A DNA stretch of 64,000 nucleotides from Coniferiporia sulphurascens. Taxonomy: Eukaryota > Basidiomycota > Agaricomycetes > Hymenochaetales > Hymenochaetaceae. The stretch's first letter is position 1; every line of letters begins with the position of its first letter. The notes below the pieces were generated by a model. The model was not told the origin of the DNA. It was given only the letters and a program-made list of their open reading frames with translations, and did not search any database. A program made the translations under genes and the position numbers. The DNA lies in contig NBBA01000019.1 in the NCBI GenBank assembly GCA_002794785.1, forward strand, positions 558,001 through 622,000, written 5' to 3'. Shown here in pieces: positions 10,672 to 22,173 of the stretch.

Positions 10672-10712
10672 AGTCAAAATACAAAATGTTTGTAAGAGTG
10701 GTCATACAATAG
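10672..10712 (-). repeat. TIR-like right end, copy 1 (type A)
   Basis: CAAAATACAAAATGTTTGTA then AGAGTGGTCATACAATAG, followed by TA. It is the reverse complement of the end at 97, including the subterminal tract, and shares the outer sequence of the end at 489. Confidence 0.5.
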
Positions 10713-11179
10713 TATAGGCTGGAACTCTCAAAATAAAAGTGTCCCCCTTAAACAAAATGATGGTCACGGGCACGTCACAGTAATTTTTATACTCCGACAG
10801 TAAGCGATCATTAAGGTGTAGTTTAAATAAAAACTACTTATTATCTGAGATTGAAAAGGAGTGCAATGCCGGATGCATTCTGTCACATTTTGTCTTCCCC
10901 TTGTACACCATGATATTTTATTTTACTCGGAATAGAATAATAGTACACCCTAACATGTAACAAGCATGTCCCCGCAAGAACTTCGTTGATAAATCTCTTC
11001 GTCGTGCTAGCCGGCACCCTCCAAAGGGCTCTTCTCGGTTTGCAAAACAAGAATTTTGACAGTGGCTTCACAACAACACAATATTTTGTCTCGGTGTCAA
11101 CTTAACCCTTTTTGATGGCTCATTTAGCATCCGCATGAACAACTCCAGCATTGATTCGGTTGCATGTAAGCTTGGAATT

Positions 11180-11226
11180 GCAAGTTTGTAAGTAAGGGTC
11201 CCTTTGTAATAGGGGTCATACGATAG
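11180..11226 (-). repeat. TIR-like right end, copy 2 (type B)
   Basis: Ends TTGTAATAGGGGTCATACGATAG followed by TA. The subterminal sequence pairs with the end at 489-535. Together with the ends at 97 and 10712 this implies two related elements, one possibly inserted in the other in opposite orientation. Confidence 0.45.
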
Positions 11227-11983
11227 TACCCACCTCACACTCGATACACCGTGACCGAGCGCTGATAATATATTTAGTTTAACGGATCAGAAGTATCTCG
11301 TATTGTTTTCTAACCGCCTAATAGTCTGGCCAAGCCTTGGATTCGATGGTGCATTCATGTATCTTCCCATGCACCGATGAGTCAATAACTATGACTTCAA
11401 ATTAGGCGTAAACGAGTATTTTTCGCCCACATAAGAAAGTTGATACACAAGCTGAACTTCCGGAGACCTTGAAACTTCCTTCCAAGCCGTCCGCCGCTCC
11501 GCCGTCACACGCGGCATTTGCCGTGGTATTATGGCCTATTTACTCATTCACGGGTGACAAGTTACTCGGGAGTCGGAAGCCTTCAGCAGAATCAACACGA
11601 CCTCTTCTCCCCAACTACCAACGTAGTCTAGCCAATCTTTGACTCATCAACCGATCACCAACGGCAGACCATGTGTATGGTGAGCCCGCTCTTATGCAAA
11701 GTAGGCTAGGGTCCATACTATTTTGCTCGTCCGTGTACGGGACAGGACCAGGGAAAATCTTATTTCTTCTCTTTCCGAAAAGCATCTGCTCAATCCCATT
11801 TTCCTTAAATTGCACCGTACAAAGCCAGCACAACACACTCTTTTTACATTCCTTACAACAAATTCGTACCTCCCAAAACGATGTCACAAAAAACCCAGTA
11901 TTACAACCATAAGCCTCATTGTTCCCAATTGTTAGAAATCGAGCTTAACCCTTAATATGTTTCAAGAAATTGCCGTTCACGAT
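11227..11983. other. Intergenic, no gene seen
   Basis: Short overlapping ORFs only; none resembles a known protein. It is the 3' side of the secreted-protein gene. Confidence 0.5.
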
Positions 11984-12676
11984 TTAGCAGCTCTGCTCGC
12001 ACAAGAAGGCCGCAATGAGGTCGTTCCAGGGGTCGTCCGTGCCCAGACCGCCAGTCCCATCACCTGGGTACGTGAACTCCCAGCTTGCTTCATCGCAGGA
12101 GGGCTCCCTAGAGTCAGTAAGAAATACATCAGTATAAAAACCCTTTTAAGCAAGGGCGTACTTACTCGTATGCTGTACCAGAGAAATGGTAACGGAAAGG
12201 AGAAAAGGAACAGCTAGTTATTTTTTGTGAAAAAAATATATACAACTCCTGCAGCGCACCGTAACAGATCGTGCATTCGTCCGGACCAAAGCTCGAGATC
12301 TTGTCCGCCCAGTCGGACCCGAGAATGATGCACTCGTCAATCGGCTGGACGGCATATCCGCAGGTTCCTCCCCAGTTGATATCTGTGCAGATGTATACGC
12401 CGCCGACAGTACGTTTCTGTTGCACAAGTTTAGTAAAAGTCGGTGTAATTGGAAAGTGGATCGGACCTCGAGTTCATCGGTGGTCGCGTTCTTGAAAGCT
12501 GGGACGCCTACTGTGGAGCTCTCTAGGACGGCACCATCCCAGCCCACTGCTGACTTCGAGTCCTCGACTGGCTTGGGCCCAGCAACGGGAGCGGGAGCGG
12601 GAGATGCAGCTACTCCAGTGCAAAGAGAAATGGCGGCAGCGGCCACAAAGCTTGGCAGAGAGAGGGAGAACTTCAT
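11984..12676 (-). CDS. Small secreted protein with crystallin-like fold signature
   Basis: Four exons: 12467-12676, 12260-12416, 12166-12172 and 11984-12107, giving 165 residues. The start at 12676 opens a signal peptide (MKFSLSLPSFVAAAAISLC) followed by a Pro/Ala linker. A Kex2-like KR lies at the junction of exons 1 and 2, so the mature chain would begin TVGGVYICTDINWGGTCGY. That segment and SDWADKISSFGPDECTICYA resemble small secreted Agaricomycete proteins with a beta/gamma-crystallin-like pattern (from memory, not searched). The mature part has several Cys. Exon 3 is only 7 nt; it is needed to keep the frame into EPSCDEASWEFTYPG. The function is unknown; it acts outside the cell. Confidence 0.75.
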
Positions 12677-15012
12677 CGTGCTGGAGTGAAGTTGTACTAG
12701 GGCGAAGTGTACCGGGATGTGGAACACTGAGTAGATATGAGCATGCCTGAGTAGCTTAAATACCCGTTCCCGTAAAACGTTCTGAAAATTCCTGTATAAA
12801 TGCGCTCTGCCACAGACGGGAAATAGTGGGTGAATAATTTTTGCGAGAACCGCGGGGCTGTGGCTGAATCGCCTTCCGTCAAGATCCTAGGCTAGTTTCC
12901 TGAAACAATATACGGTCATTGCAGATGTGCGTACGGCATACGGCGTAGCACGGCTTGTGTGCATGGTTGTACTATAGCATACATAAGACCAGGAACTCGG
13001 GCGTCTGACTCGGAAGACGCTAAACGCACTCTACGAGCCGTATTCGTACTCTGGGGATACTCCGCTAGAGCTGTATCATGGGTTGCATCCGATCATGAAT
13101 CAGACGCCCCCTGGTACATAAAGTGGGTCTCCTGCGCTAAGGTGACAATAGACGATGCCGAATGACTCGCCTATTTCATACCGGGTCAAACGACTACAGT
13201 GTAAAAATCACTCGCACGATTGGAAGTACAAACCACAAAGTTATCAAGTCATTTGTCCTCTGCAGCTAGACAGCATAGACACACAGATTGAAAGACAGAC
13301 GGAGTTTTCTAGAGTCGAAAAGGAGAAGCTTGCCGGAGGCACGAAGCTAGAGCATAATCCAACTAATGCCATCGGTATCCGCCATATTGCACGGTCTTAA
13401 ACGGCGAGGGCGCGAGCGGGAGTGGGCAAGTGGTAGAAAAAACTGGGGCAAGCGCTGGACCCAAGTAATGCTTCTAAGATGGGCGGCCGATAAAAACAGG
13501 TACCTTGCGTCTTAATGCATGCGCATTGCCCTGGCCGGGGTATTCGGGTTGCATTCTCTGCTGATGAGCCAGGGAGCTGGCTTTCGGTGTACAGGCTACG
13601 TCCCTCCCAGGATTACTGTATGCCTAGCGGTGAATGAAATAATGAATCCATAGTTATAGACGGAGCAGATTCTGATGCGAGATTCGGAGGTCCACAGATT
13701 AAGTTAGGTAACCCTGTGGACTCTCCTCCCAAAGTGTTCCGCCAGACATGTGGGAGATAAGTCTTCGTCGTCCGGGCTCGGTCGACGGAAGCTAGTCCGG
13801 CCGACAAGGTTGCAAGAGGTCCGGAACCGACACGGTCGACTGTGTATTGAATTTAGAATCATTTGAGTGACGGTCCTGTTCAATGGAGGCATGATATTCT
13901 CCGTTACGTCGCCACATGATGATCTCCGCTGCCAAGACTAGTACTCGCTTGCAATCGGAAGGATGATCTTGTAAGTGAATTAGGCGGATTGAATCACCAA
14001 CGCCGATCGGTCTCCTTTATGTTGTCTGTCAGGAACAAGAACCCATTCAATCCGCATCATAGGACCGCGAGTCTGCTAGCTACTGATCGGAGGCCCTAAA
14101 TGACACGTCGGTACCGCCGACAGGTGCATTGTACCTGTGTCGTTTTGTCTCATGTGTCCCTCAGCGTTTTTACATGGAAGGCCAGGTGAAGCGGAGCGTA
14201 CGACTTTCCGCACGCCACTGGACCTCCGGTGCTTGGAAGTACGCGTTAGGTGGTGAAAAACCTCTTTGCTTCAAGCGTGCGCATCGGAACTGAGAAGTTC
14301 GCTGTTACACCGACGCTCAAAGACATTGTTCCCCGAGCTTCCAATGGCTCATTTGAGTCTCGAATCTAATGATAGATTTTTGTGAATGCGGGCTTCTCAT
14401 GTGGCAATGAGTGTGGCCTGAAAGGTAAGCGTGAATCAATATTTCTTACCTTCATATGGCAGCCGGAAGCTGTATTACGAGCAACATGTCCAAGAATCCG
14501 GTCAAGAGCCGCGATTAGCATGAGCCTGAAGATGTTTTGCGAGTTCGACGGTAGGCGGACTTTTTTGCGGCATTTTCTGCGCTCTTGACGGTACACCAGG
14601 GAACAATACTTAGCGTTAGAACGTCGCCAAAAGTATATTTACTCAGTGCGAAATCAGATAGCAGCTCCGCGAGTAGACAACCTGCACAAGTGTTTGTTTC
14701 CCTGATATAAATGGCTGCCTTTTGAAGGCGAACATGTGATATTTAAGCGCATTTGGAGCAACTCAAGACACAAGCACCGGTGCTTTCTTGCACGATTTGA
14801 CAGATTCCTTGCAATCGAGACAAGTCCTGATATCAGAGGACTTCAAATGTTAACGTTGGGTTTGATTACACGCAGGAGCATGCATGGCTGTAAATGTCGA
14901 TTTTAACGGACGTATTAGCTGCCAGCCGATCCTGTTGTAACCTATGGACCCGGCTGAGTGGAATGAGTATAAGTGAAGGAGAACTAGAAAAGCGCTCACC
15001 GTTGCCATATAT
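12677..15012. other. Intergenic, no supported gene
   Basis: About 2.3 kb with only short ORFs on both strands and no recognisable domain. It includes the promoter side of the secreted-protein gene. No TATA box or tRNA boxes could be assigned with confidence. Confidence 0.5.
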
Positions 15013-15591
15013 TTACTCGATTATCAGCCCGTCAAAGTCCACGACGAGCTCATCGCCAGTGTCCTCCTTAGTTTTTGTGGGACGAGCCGCGTACACGCCC
15101 ACAGCGATTTCGCCTTCGTGCTCGAACGCCCACGTCACCTCTCTGACTGGCAACGCCGACCGCTGCCCGTTTTCCACAGCATAGACGAGTAGACTAGACC
15201 CTAGGCTCCCCGCAGAATCGACGGGCTCTCTCGCTGTCTCGATCGTCACGCTATTCCCGGTCAACGGGTTCAGACTCCAGTCTGCCCATTCGCGTGCGGC
15301 CACGGTTGACAAGTTCGGCTGTCCGCCATAGAACTCGATGCCCGTCTTCAGCCAACAGCGCTTCGTTAATTCGGTTTCGCCAGCTGTGTTTCCAACGCTG
15401 CCTGGCAGGAGGACGAACAAGCCACCCTGATCGTAGAGTCGCGTCCAGGACGCGGAGACCGTCACACGCGCACGGTGGAAGTTTTTAGAAGAGAGCGTCC
15501 GGGTGGAAGAGGGCGCATCGGATACATCGATGTTGGGAGGCTTGCGCCAGTAATCCGTGGTTGCCTTGGCTTTCAGCTGCAGGGGTGCCAT
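15013..15591 (-). CDS. DUF1349 family protein
   Basis: A single exon of 192 residues from the Met at 15591 (MAPLQLKAKATTDYWRKPP); an in-frame Met at 15615 would add 8. It matches the DUF1349 concanavalin-like family, whose members are sometimes annotated as regulators of enolase. Family hallmarks seen are WTRLYDQGGLFVLLPG, WLKTGIEFYGG, AAREWADWSLNPL, and EVTWAFEHEGEIAVGVYAAR near the end. The length fits the family. The biochemical role is not established. It is divergent from the TORC2 gene at 15802, with about 210 bp between the chosen starts. Confidence 0.8.
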   Translation of the reverse strand: MAPLQLKAKATTDYWRKPPNIDVSDAPSSTRTLSSKNFHRARVTVSASWTRLYDQGGLFVLLPGSVGNTAGETELTKRCWLKTGIEFYGGQPNLSTVAAREWADWSLNPLTGNSVTIETAREPVDSAGSLGSSLLVYAVENGQRSALPVREVTWAFEHEGEIAVGVYAARPTKTKEDTGDELVVDFDGLIIE

Positions 15592-15801
15592 GACCGCGTG
15601 GGGTGCAATGCACACGCAGTGAGGGGACGCATACAGTCAGGGGTCGTCGAGTTCTCACGGGGCAGAAGAAGAAGTCAGATGCATCCTGGAAATCCAGTAA
15701 TATCCGGGCAAGATGCTGAGTGCGACGTGGCAGATAACGAGCAGAGCGCCTGCGACGACGCCCACGAACTTGAAGCGAGCTCGACGCCGGCAACGTAAAC
15801 T

Positions 15802-18478
15802 ATGGCAGGTCGCCGCCACGTCCTCGCCGTTGGCCGTAAATCCCACGAGGACAAATCCGGTATTGACCAGACACACCGCAGGGCGTCCAGTGAGACGTCG
15901 TCGCTGTCGACAACGACCGCCATCGCCAACTGCCCCCTGCAATTTCTCTCCCCGTCGTCGGCTGCAAATAGGGACAGCCGTGACTTGACTTTTGATATAA
16001 AAAAGCTCTTTGGCGATAGGCACGACAAGTCGCAGACCGTCAATTCAAGTCACACCAGCTCCCGCGCTCGAACGCCCTCGCCCGTTCCGCCCTCGTCGTC
16101 TCCCCCTACTACTTCTCTTCCGTCTGCCATCGCCAGTGCCAGCAACAGCGCCAGTGCCAGTGCCAGCGCCGGTACCAGCGTCACCATGACTTCGCCGCCG
16201 TCCTCTTCCAAAATCCACGCTTCGCCGTCAAAGGTGAGTGATGCGCACACACGTCTATTTGGGACTCGATCCTCGCGCAAAGCGGTGATGGGCTGTTGTT
16301 CGGGCATCGACGTTAGCACTGCTCAATGATGGCACCCATGTGTGCTGACGTTCGCACTCGCGAACGGACCGACCCGTTTCTTCCCGCCGGCCGTCGTTTC
16401 TCCATTCTACATCTTACAGATTGCTCTTGTTTCTGACCACGTTCATCTCTTTTTCCCGGTTTGTGACCTAATCATGCCGCCTTCCCCGTATCATGTCGCC
16501 GCGCACCTTCAGGGGCCCTCTTCCTCGACGGTTACCTCGGGACGCACCTACGATGCCAAGCTTGTTCAACGCGAAATGCTGCGCCTTGGCGCACACCAGC
16601 TCCCTGGCACCGGCCCCACGACTATAACCAACTCCACGGCATCTGCGCTCACGTCCGCGTCGATGCTCGTGCTCCCGACCTCAGGTAACGCGTCTACTGC
16701 GGCACCCGTAGCGTCCGCCGCACTCGGACACATGCACGGCGGGAGCGCGTCACTCGGCATGGGCATGGCCGGGAGCGACGGCGGAACCTGGGCCCAGCTC
16801 AATGTCCATGTCCTCCCGCTCTTTAATCATGAGCAACTGCAATCGCCTATGTGAGTACACATTTTCTGCCTTTGTGTACTATTTCACTGAGCCTCCCAGT
16901 GAGGATCTAAACGCCTTGGTGAGGCGACATATCGAAGCCGTGATGTCGCGGAGTCCGCCACGAGCGCTGGCAACGCTCGAGATGGACGCGATGGAACTCA
17001 TCAACTCAGGGATGGTCACGCTAAATGCAAAGCTCGCTGGTGTAGAGGACGACAAACTTGTCGGTAGGACAGTCGAAATATGGGGATTCTTTTGGGACCA
17101 GGTCCTCCCATACGTCGAAGGGGTTCGTTTTCCCGATATCAGTGCGAGTCTTCTATATCTGATATATTTGATATTTGATGGAATTTCAGGTCCTCCTGCC
17201 CTTGCAGACAGATGCACTCTTGATCGCCCTTCACCGAACACCAAAATCACATCGTCCTTCGTCACCAACAATGCAAGATCCTAACACCTTGATCGCACCG
17301 TCGGCATCTACTTCCTCGCCCATTGATGTTCGCACTATTGCACTGCGGGCTTTCCGGGACAGGATAATTGTTCCTATCGCGCAGCGCCTGGAAGCGCGTC
17401 TGCTTATGGTGCTGCGAAAGGAAGGCCCAGCGGGCGGTTCCATATCTGGTAGTCTGAATACTGTAACTGAGACTGCGAATTATCAACAACCAAGGTTGCA
17501 ACAAATGTGGGTGACTTTATATATACACCATCTCTGTTCTTTCAAGTAACGAGCAATTAATTCAGGCTGCTTGTCCTCCATTCACAAGCGCAGCGCGCGC
17601 GTCCAACACTGTCGCTTACCGCGCCAGCATTTACACCTACTCCACAGGAGCTTGCTGTACGCAAACTCCTTGATGCGCTCGCGCAGCTGCATTTTCCACT
17701 TGGCGCCCAAACACTTGCCGGCGGCGTGGCAGGTGCCGTGCGCTACGCTTCGCCCCTGGGGGGCACCGCACGGCGCGCTCCATCATTCCTCTCGGGCGGC
17801 GCCCCGCGTGATCGCCGTGGACGCGTCGCGGGTAAGGCGAAGGCCAAGCGCCGCGGGCGCGTTATCGACGACGACGTGTACCCGCCAGACGACCTGGACA
17901 TCGACGACGATGATGAGTTCGCGGACGACGTAGATAACGACGCGCATACGATGTATCTCGCTGGCGCTACGCCGCGAGGCCACTTCAGCGCCGAACGCGA
18001 GCGCGACCGGACGTTCCTGGAGTCACTGAGGAGCCCGAACCCCATTGAGGACGAGGGCCGCGGCGGAGAGGCGGAACATGAGCGGGGACACATGGACGCG
18101 TTGCGCAGCATACCGGGTGGTTGGAGCCACGCGCTTGGCGGGGACAACAAGGACGTGCTCAATAGCAACGGCGACGAAGGACTGAACTGGGACCAGGCAC
18201 AGGTAACGAGACTTGGTCCATTGTGATTTTATTCTGCCTTTTTTGACGATGCGTCGCCGGCGCTTTTTTTTTTACCGTCCCCCTTCTTCCCCTCTTCCTT
18301 CCTTCTTCGTATACCCCTTTTATCTCCGTAGGCCGTAGTTGAACGCATGGTCGGTATGAGTGGTGCCGACCCCGAGTTGCTGGGACCCGATGCCCCTGCG
18401 CCCTTACCCACCCCCTCTGCGCATAATGGGACGCCCACTTCGGCCACACCCATCCCGACACGGCGGCGTATGACCTGA
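15802..18478 (+). CDS. TORC2 subunit, HbrB/Bit61/PRR5-like
   Basis: Six exons: 15802-16233, 16420-16850, 16900-17122, 17190-17506, 17566-18202 and 18332-18478, giving 728 residues with consistent phases. After a Ser-rich amino terminus the HbrB domain runs from TYDAKLVQREMLRLG through EDLNALVRRHIEAVMSRSP, WGFFWDQVLPYVEGVLLPL and FRDRIIVPIAQRLEARL to VRKLLDALAQL. The acidic/low-complexity C-terminal tail (IDDDVYPPDDLDIDDDDEF) is longer than in yeast. This family binds TOR complex 2, which controls AGC kinases, actin and sphingolipids. The start is uncertain: the Met at 16186 could be used instead, since the first 128 residues are low-complexity. Confidence 0.85.
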
Positions 18479-20436
18479 GTAAACTCGACCAGGCTTTTCT
18501 TTGGCCGATTGAACTCGACCTTCAAAACCAAATTTTAACAGTATCTTACCGGATCTAATCATTTTGACGCAAAACTCGAATCTTCCACTTACACTACGCG
18601 CGTCTCCTACCACTCGAGGACTACCTCCCTGTCTCTTTCTTTCTTTCTTGGACTGATTTCTTGGACTGATAATTACTCGTACCGTTTCCATGTTTGGTTT
18701 TGCAGCAGATGTACTCGACGATGCACATAAATTATTACTGTGCTTTTCTTTTCTTTTTCTTACTTCCCGTGGAGGGTACAAGGAGGAGTGGGATCTCCGC
18801 AACGCGGACTGAGATCTCCATGAAGCCTAACCTTAAATCTCAGAGCGACCGAGCCGACTTCGTTTAAAATCTACTATCTCGTCTTCAGCTTAGCGAGGTA
18901 TTTGTCTGCGTCAATCTTGGATGCTCCTGTTAAAGTCGGGCACATGAGGTTCGAGCTCGGGGGCTATCTGCGCGTACAAGTTTACTCACAATCCCCTTCC
19001 GTGCCATGTCTGATTGTGCTTTCTTTCACTACTTCATTAAGACATTTCGTGACACGATGTTTAGTACAACACTGTCTCGTAATTGTCGGCAGAAGCTACT
19101 GCCTTACAGTATCCAGCTTATGTCGTCTCTCCTGTGGTCGCATGTCTTACTTTCCCGAGAGTCGCATTCGGTCTGGAGGCGGATAAGTCCCAAAAAATGT
19201 CGGGAAGACGATTATATAAACAGATCGCGGTTCCGCACCCCACACCCGTATCCGGTAAAATGCGGGGTTCGGGTAAATGACGTAATCTGCATTTCTCCCT
19301 CAGTGCTGCCCCTAAGTGCTTGCGCGGCGCTGGCTCGCAGACCAGCAGCTCCAAGATCGGGTTCCCGCGCTCGTATAAGAAGTGAACCATCCACTATGTG
19401 CTTCCCGAGTGTCCTCCCTTTTCGACGGCGTCTCGCTTGACCACATCCGACTACCCACACTTATAGCACCTCTTCGCTCGCTACGCACGACCTGCAACCA
19501 GAACAAAACGAAATAGACTACACCACGTCGAGAGAGGAGAAAGCCGAAAGTCATGACTGGTAACGTACTAGCTAGTCCGCCCTCGGAAGGGTTGCGCTCC
19601 GCGACGCACGGTCCGCACGCACGAGGCGCGCAAATGCGGGCGGTGGGGCAGTCCGATACAGATAGGAGGAATGCTGAAACGGCTGAGGACGACAATGCAC
19701 TTGAAGAAGATGACCTCGACCCAGTCACCGCGCGCAGTGAGCATGCCCCTTTTGAGACGCAGAAATTGACGGGAACGCTGACAAGCATAATGCAGATACT
19801 AGAGCAAACGAGTGTTTGAGACGCATACCCTCACGCTGGCATAACCGATGTAGCGAGAACCTAGACCGCGGCGCCGTCAAGCATGTCAACTTTGCGGATG
19901 AGGCGCATTCCGCGAAGGTGCTCGCTGGGCACAAGGCTGCACTGAGCGGTAAGTTTATTGTGAGGCGAGTCTTGACGACTTGAGGCTGAGATACGTCGCA
20001 ACAGATCCAAATTCGTCTGAGAAAACGAAGGCACGAGCAAGGGAGATCTTGGTATTCCACGGCGAGAACTGCAAATGAGATGCAACGCAGGCAATGACAG
20101 TAGATCTGAGGTTTTTATTTTCCCTTGTTCCGGCCGGATTGCAGTCGCACCATCTTGTTTTATTCTCCATCTTTATGGGTTTAGGTATTATATGACGATA
20201 TTTTTTGTATGCGTTTTTTACAGTCACCATGTGAGATGAGGCACCCCTGTATAGTGATGACGCAAGTCTTGACGATTTTCGAAATGATCGCCATAAAAAG
20301 TAAGAACGAACGGGAGCCGACACCGCCTGCTCCACAAGTCAGCAGCAGCTGGGGGGTTGCTTAGGTCATGCGCAAGATGCCGGAATTCACGGCGTATAAG
20401 AAAAAACATTACGCAGTGGAGAGCAGGGGGCGCAGC
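18479..20436. other. Intergenic with an unassigned ORF
   Basis: No recognisable domain. An 88-residue plus-strand ORF at 19553-19819 (MTGNVLASPPSEGLRSATH) is followed in another frame by an open stretch to about 20077 that contains a plausible GTAAGT...CAACAG intron (about 19950-20004). They may be exons of a charged hypothetical gene, perhaps the upstream part of the one at 20437, but I could not join them. Confidence 0.35.
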
Positions 20437-21180
20437 GATGCAAGGAAACTCCGAGCCCGTAACTCCCTCGCGGGTAAACTCGAGCACGAACATCGCCGAC
20501 GTGCTGCGCATCGTACAGAACCCTCGCATTCCAAAGGGGACTAAGGAACAGACCCTGCGGAAACTTGACGGACTCGAAGGCCGACAGACACCGTCAAGGT
20601 CGTCAACAAGGGGGTCTGAAGTTCGAAGGAGGGATCCAAGCGAGAGCAGTCATGGCGGCAGTGAGACTGGCGCAAAGCTTACCAAACGTGAGTCTTTGTG
20701 CCAATCGTTTCAAAAAGAATTTGTTTTAAACATCGCACCCTAATTGCAGGACGTCCATCCGATAGACAGCAAATAAAACTCGGAGAAGGCCGTGAGCCGA
20801 GGGAGCTAAGAGAGGACGACGCGAAGATAGCCAATGGGCTTAAGACTCCCCGAACTCAGCTGGACGACCAAGCCAGACCACGGCAATCCGAGTTCGCAGT
20901 CGGGTTGAAACAAGAAATTCAGGATGCTCCTGATCGAAAGTCAGCGTCCAGGTTCATGCGCCGTAAGCTTCTTTAGTCGACGTCAAGTGATAGCGATAAT
21001 GACCGTATCGGGGCGACGTTTGATTTGGTTTAGTATGGAAACGCTGGGCAGGATGAAGCCGATTAAAGCGGGGATTATTGACTGAAGGATGGCAAAGGAG
21101 AGCCTCGTCTGTCCAAGGATGACTTGAAGGAATTTCGAGAGTTGAAGAGGACGCCAAGCTACCTTAAATCACGTGACTAG
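20437..21180 (+). CDS. Hypothetical charged protein, exon model incomplete
   Basis: An open frame with Met at 20437 (MQGNSEPVTPSRVNSSTNI) ends at a GTGAGT donor after 20687. The frame continues from a TTGCAG acceptor at 20750 to a GTAAGC donor after 20962. A last segment, 21088-21180, reads DGKGEPRLSKDDLKEFRELK and ends at TAG; its join to the previous exon is unresolved because the phases differ. The product is rich in Arg, Glu, Asp and Ser and contains NPRIPKGTKEQTLRKLDGLEG. The splice sites and amino-acid bias argue for a real gene. I do not recognise it. Confidence 0.35.
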
Positions 21181-21521
21181 TTCGGTAGATTATGTACAGT
21201 TAAAGTGACGTAATAATACTTTCCCCTCCTCCGCTTGTACTTGCAGCATCTGAAGCTAAAGCAATAGCGGCGAAAGCTACATCTTTGATGTGTTCATATT
21301 TTTCGCTACCAAAATTATGCGGTTTAAAATGGCGCGGGAAGGAACACCCAGGCCCGTACCAACCTCGTAAAGATTGTAGCCTACCAGCTTAATTCTTGAA
21401 CTATCATTACGCGAATTATCCGACTCAGGCTACGTTACTTATAAGCTGATCTTGTTATTATAGAGGCGGTACATATACGTTGCAGTAGATCTTCACTCCC
21501 TTTGTGGGCTCCTCTCCAGCA

Positions 21522-22173
21522 CCCCGCGGACTACGGAGGGATGTAGATCAATACTTCCCATCGTCTGATCTATTTGATGTGACTAAACTTGCTGCGGCTC
21601 CCATCTTGAATGTTGTCATGTGGGCTTCGTCTGAGCCTCAGGCTATCGTTGGGAAGTTCTTGCTCATTATTTTTGGTACTTACAGAGAAATGAGACGCCG
21701 ACAATGGGCGTACCCCGCTCAATAAATAAAATGGTAAGACTGATTTTGAAACTCCGGACATGCTGGAATCGTCTACTAGACGAGTTCTTCGTTTGGAGAA
21801 GCGGCGGAGAGCGCAAAAAAACGGTGGGTTCGCGCCCGGTCCAGCCACAACTCAAATGGGCTCTTAGATGAAGTCGAAAGTGGCAGAGTCGACGTCGGCT
21901 CGCTCCTGCCCCTCGCGCACGACACGAGAGCGTTTCTCCCGTTCTCGTTTGGTCCAGTAGACTGTGCAGGACGAAATCTTGCAATCCTGGAGTTGTGTGC
22001 AGCCGTCGTGCTGCCGGTACAGCGCTTCAAGATGTGTTTTGCAAAAGAGTTAGATCCGCGCAAGTGGGAGGGTGATAAAAAGGATTTGTCAATTATCAGG
22101 CTTGGGAAGCTCTCCGTGGTGTTGCTTCCGGTGGTGTTGTCCCCGGGGCGTGAACTTCGGGATATGAAGCTAT
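21522..22173 (+). pseudogene. Cytochrome P450 pseudogene (paralogue of the gene at 24946)
   Basis: Two blocks match the intact P450 downstream. Block one (about 21522-21625) corresponds to its exon 7 end: RRDVDQYFPSSDLFDVTKLA against KEVDQHFPSSHGDPFDAAKLA, then ILNVVMW. Block two (about 21890-22173) matches the last exon: the heme-binding loop reads FGPVDCAGRNLAILEL with the axial Cys kept, then a KLSVVLLP end. The upstream exons, the K-helix ExxR exon and the PERF region are missing and frames shift between the blocks. It is a decayed tandem or dispersed duplicate. Confidence 0.8.

Noticed and set aside
15655..16043. Minus-strand ORFs opposite the TORC2 gene start
   Set aside because: They overlap the divergent promoter and the low-complexity first exon and show no family-like sequence.
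18950..18965. tRNA B-box-like GGTTCGAGCTC
   Set aside because: No matching A box, acceptor stem or anticodon loop around it.
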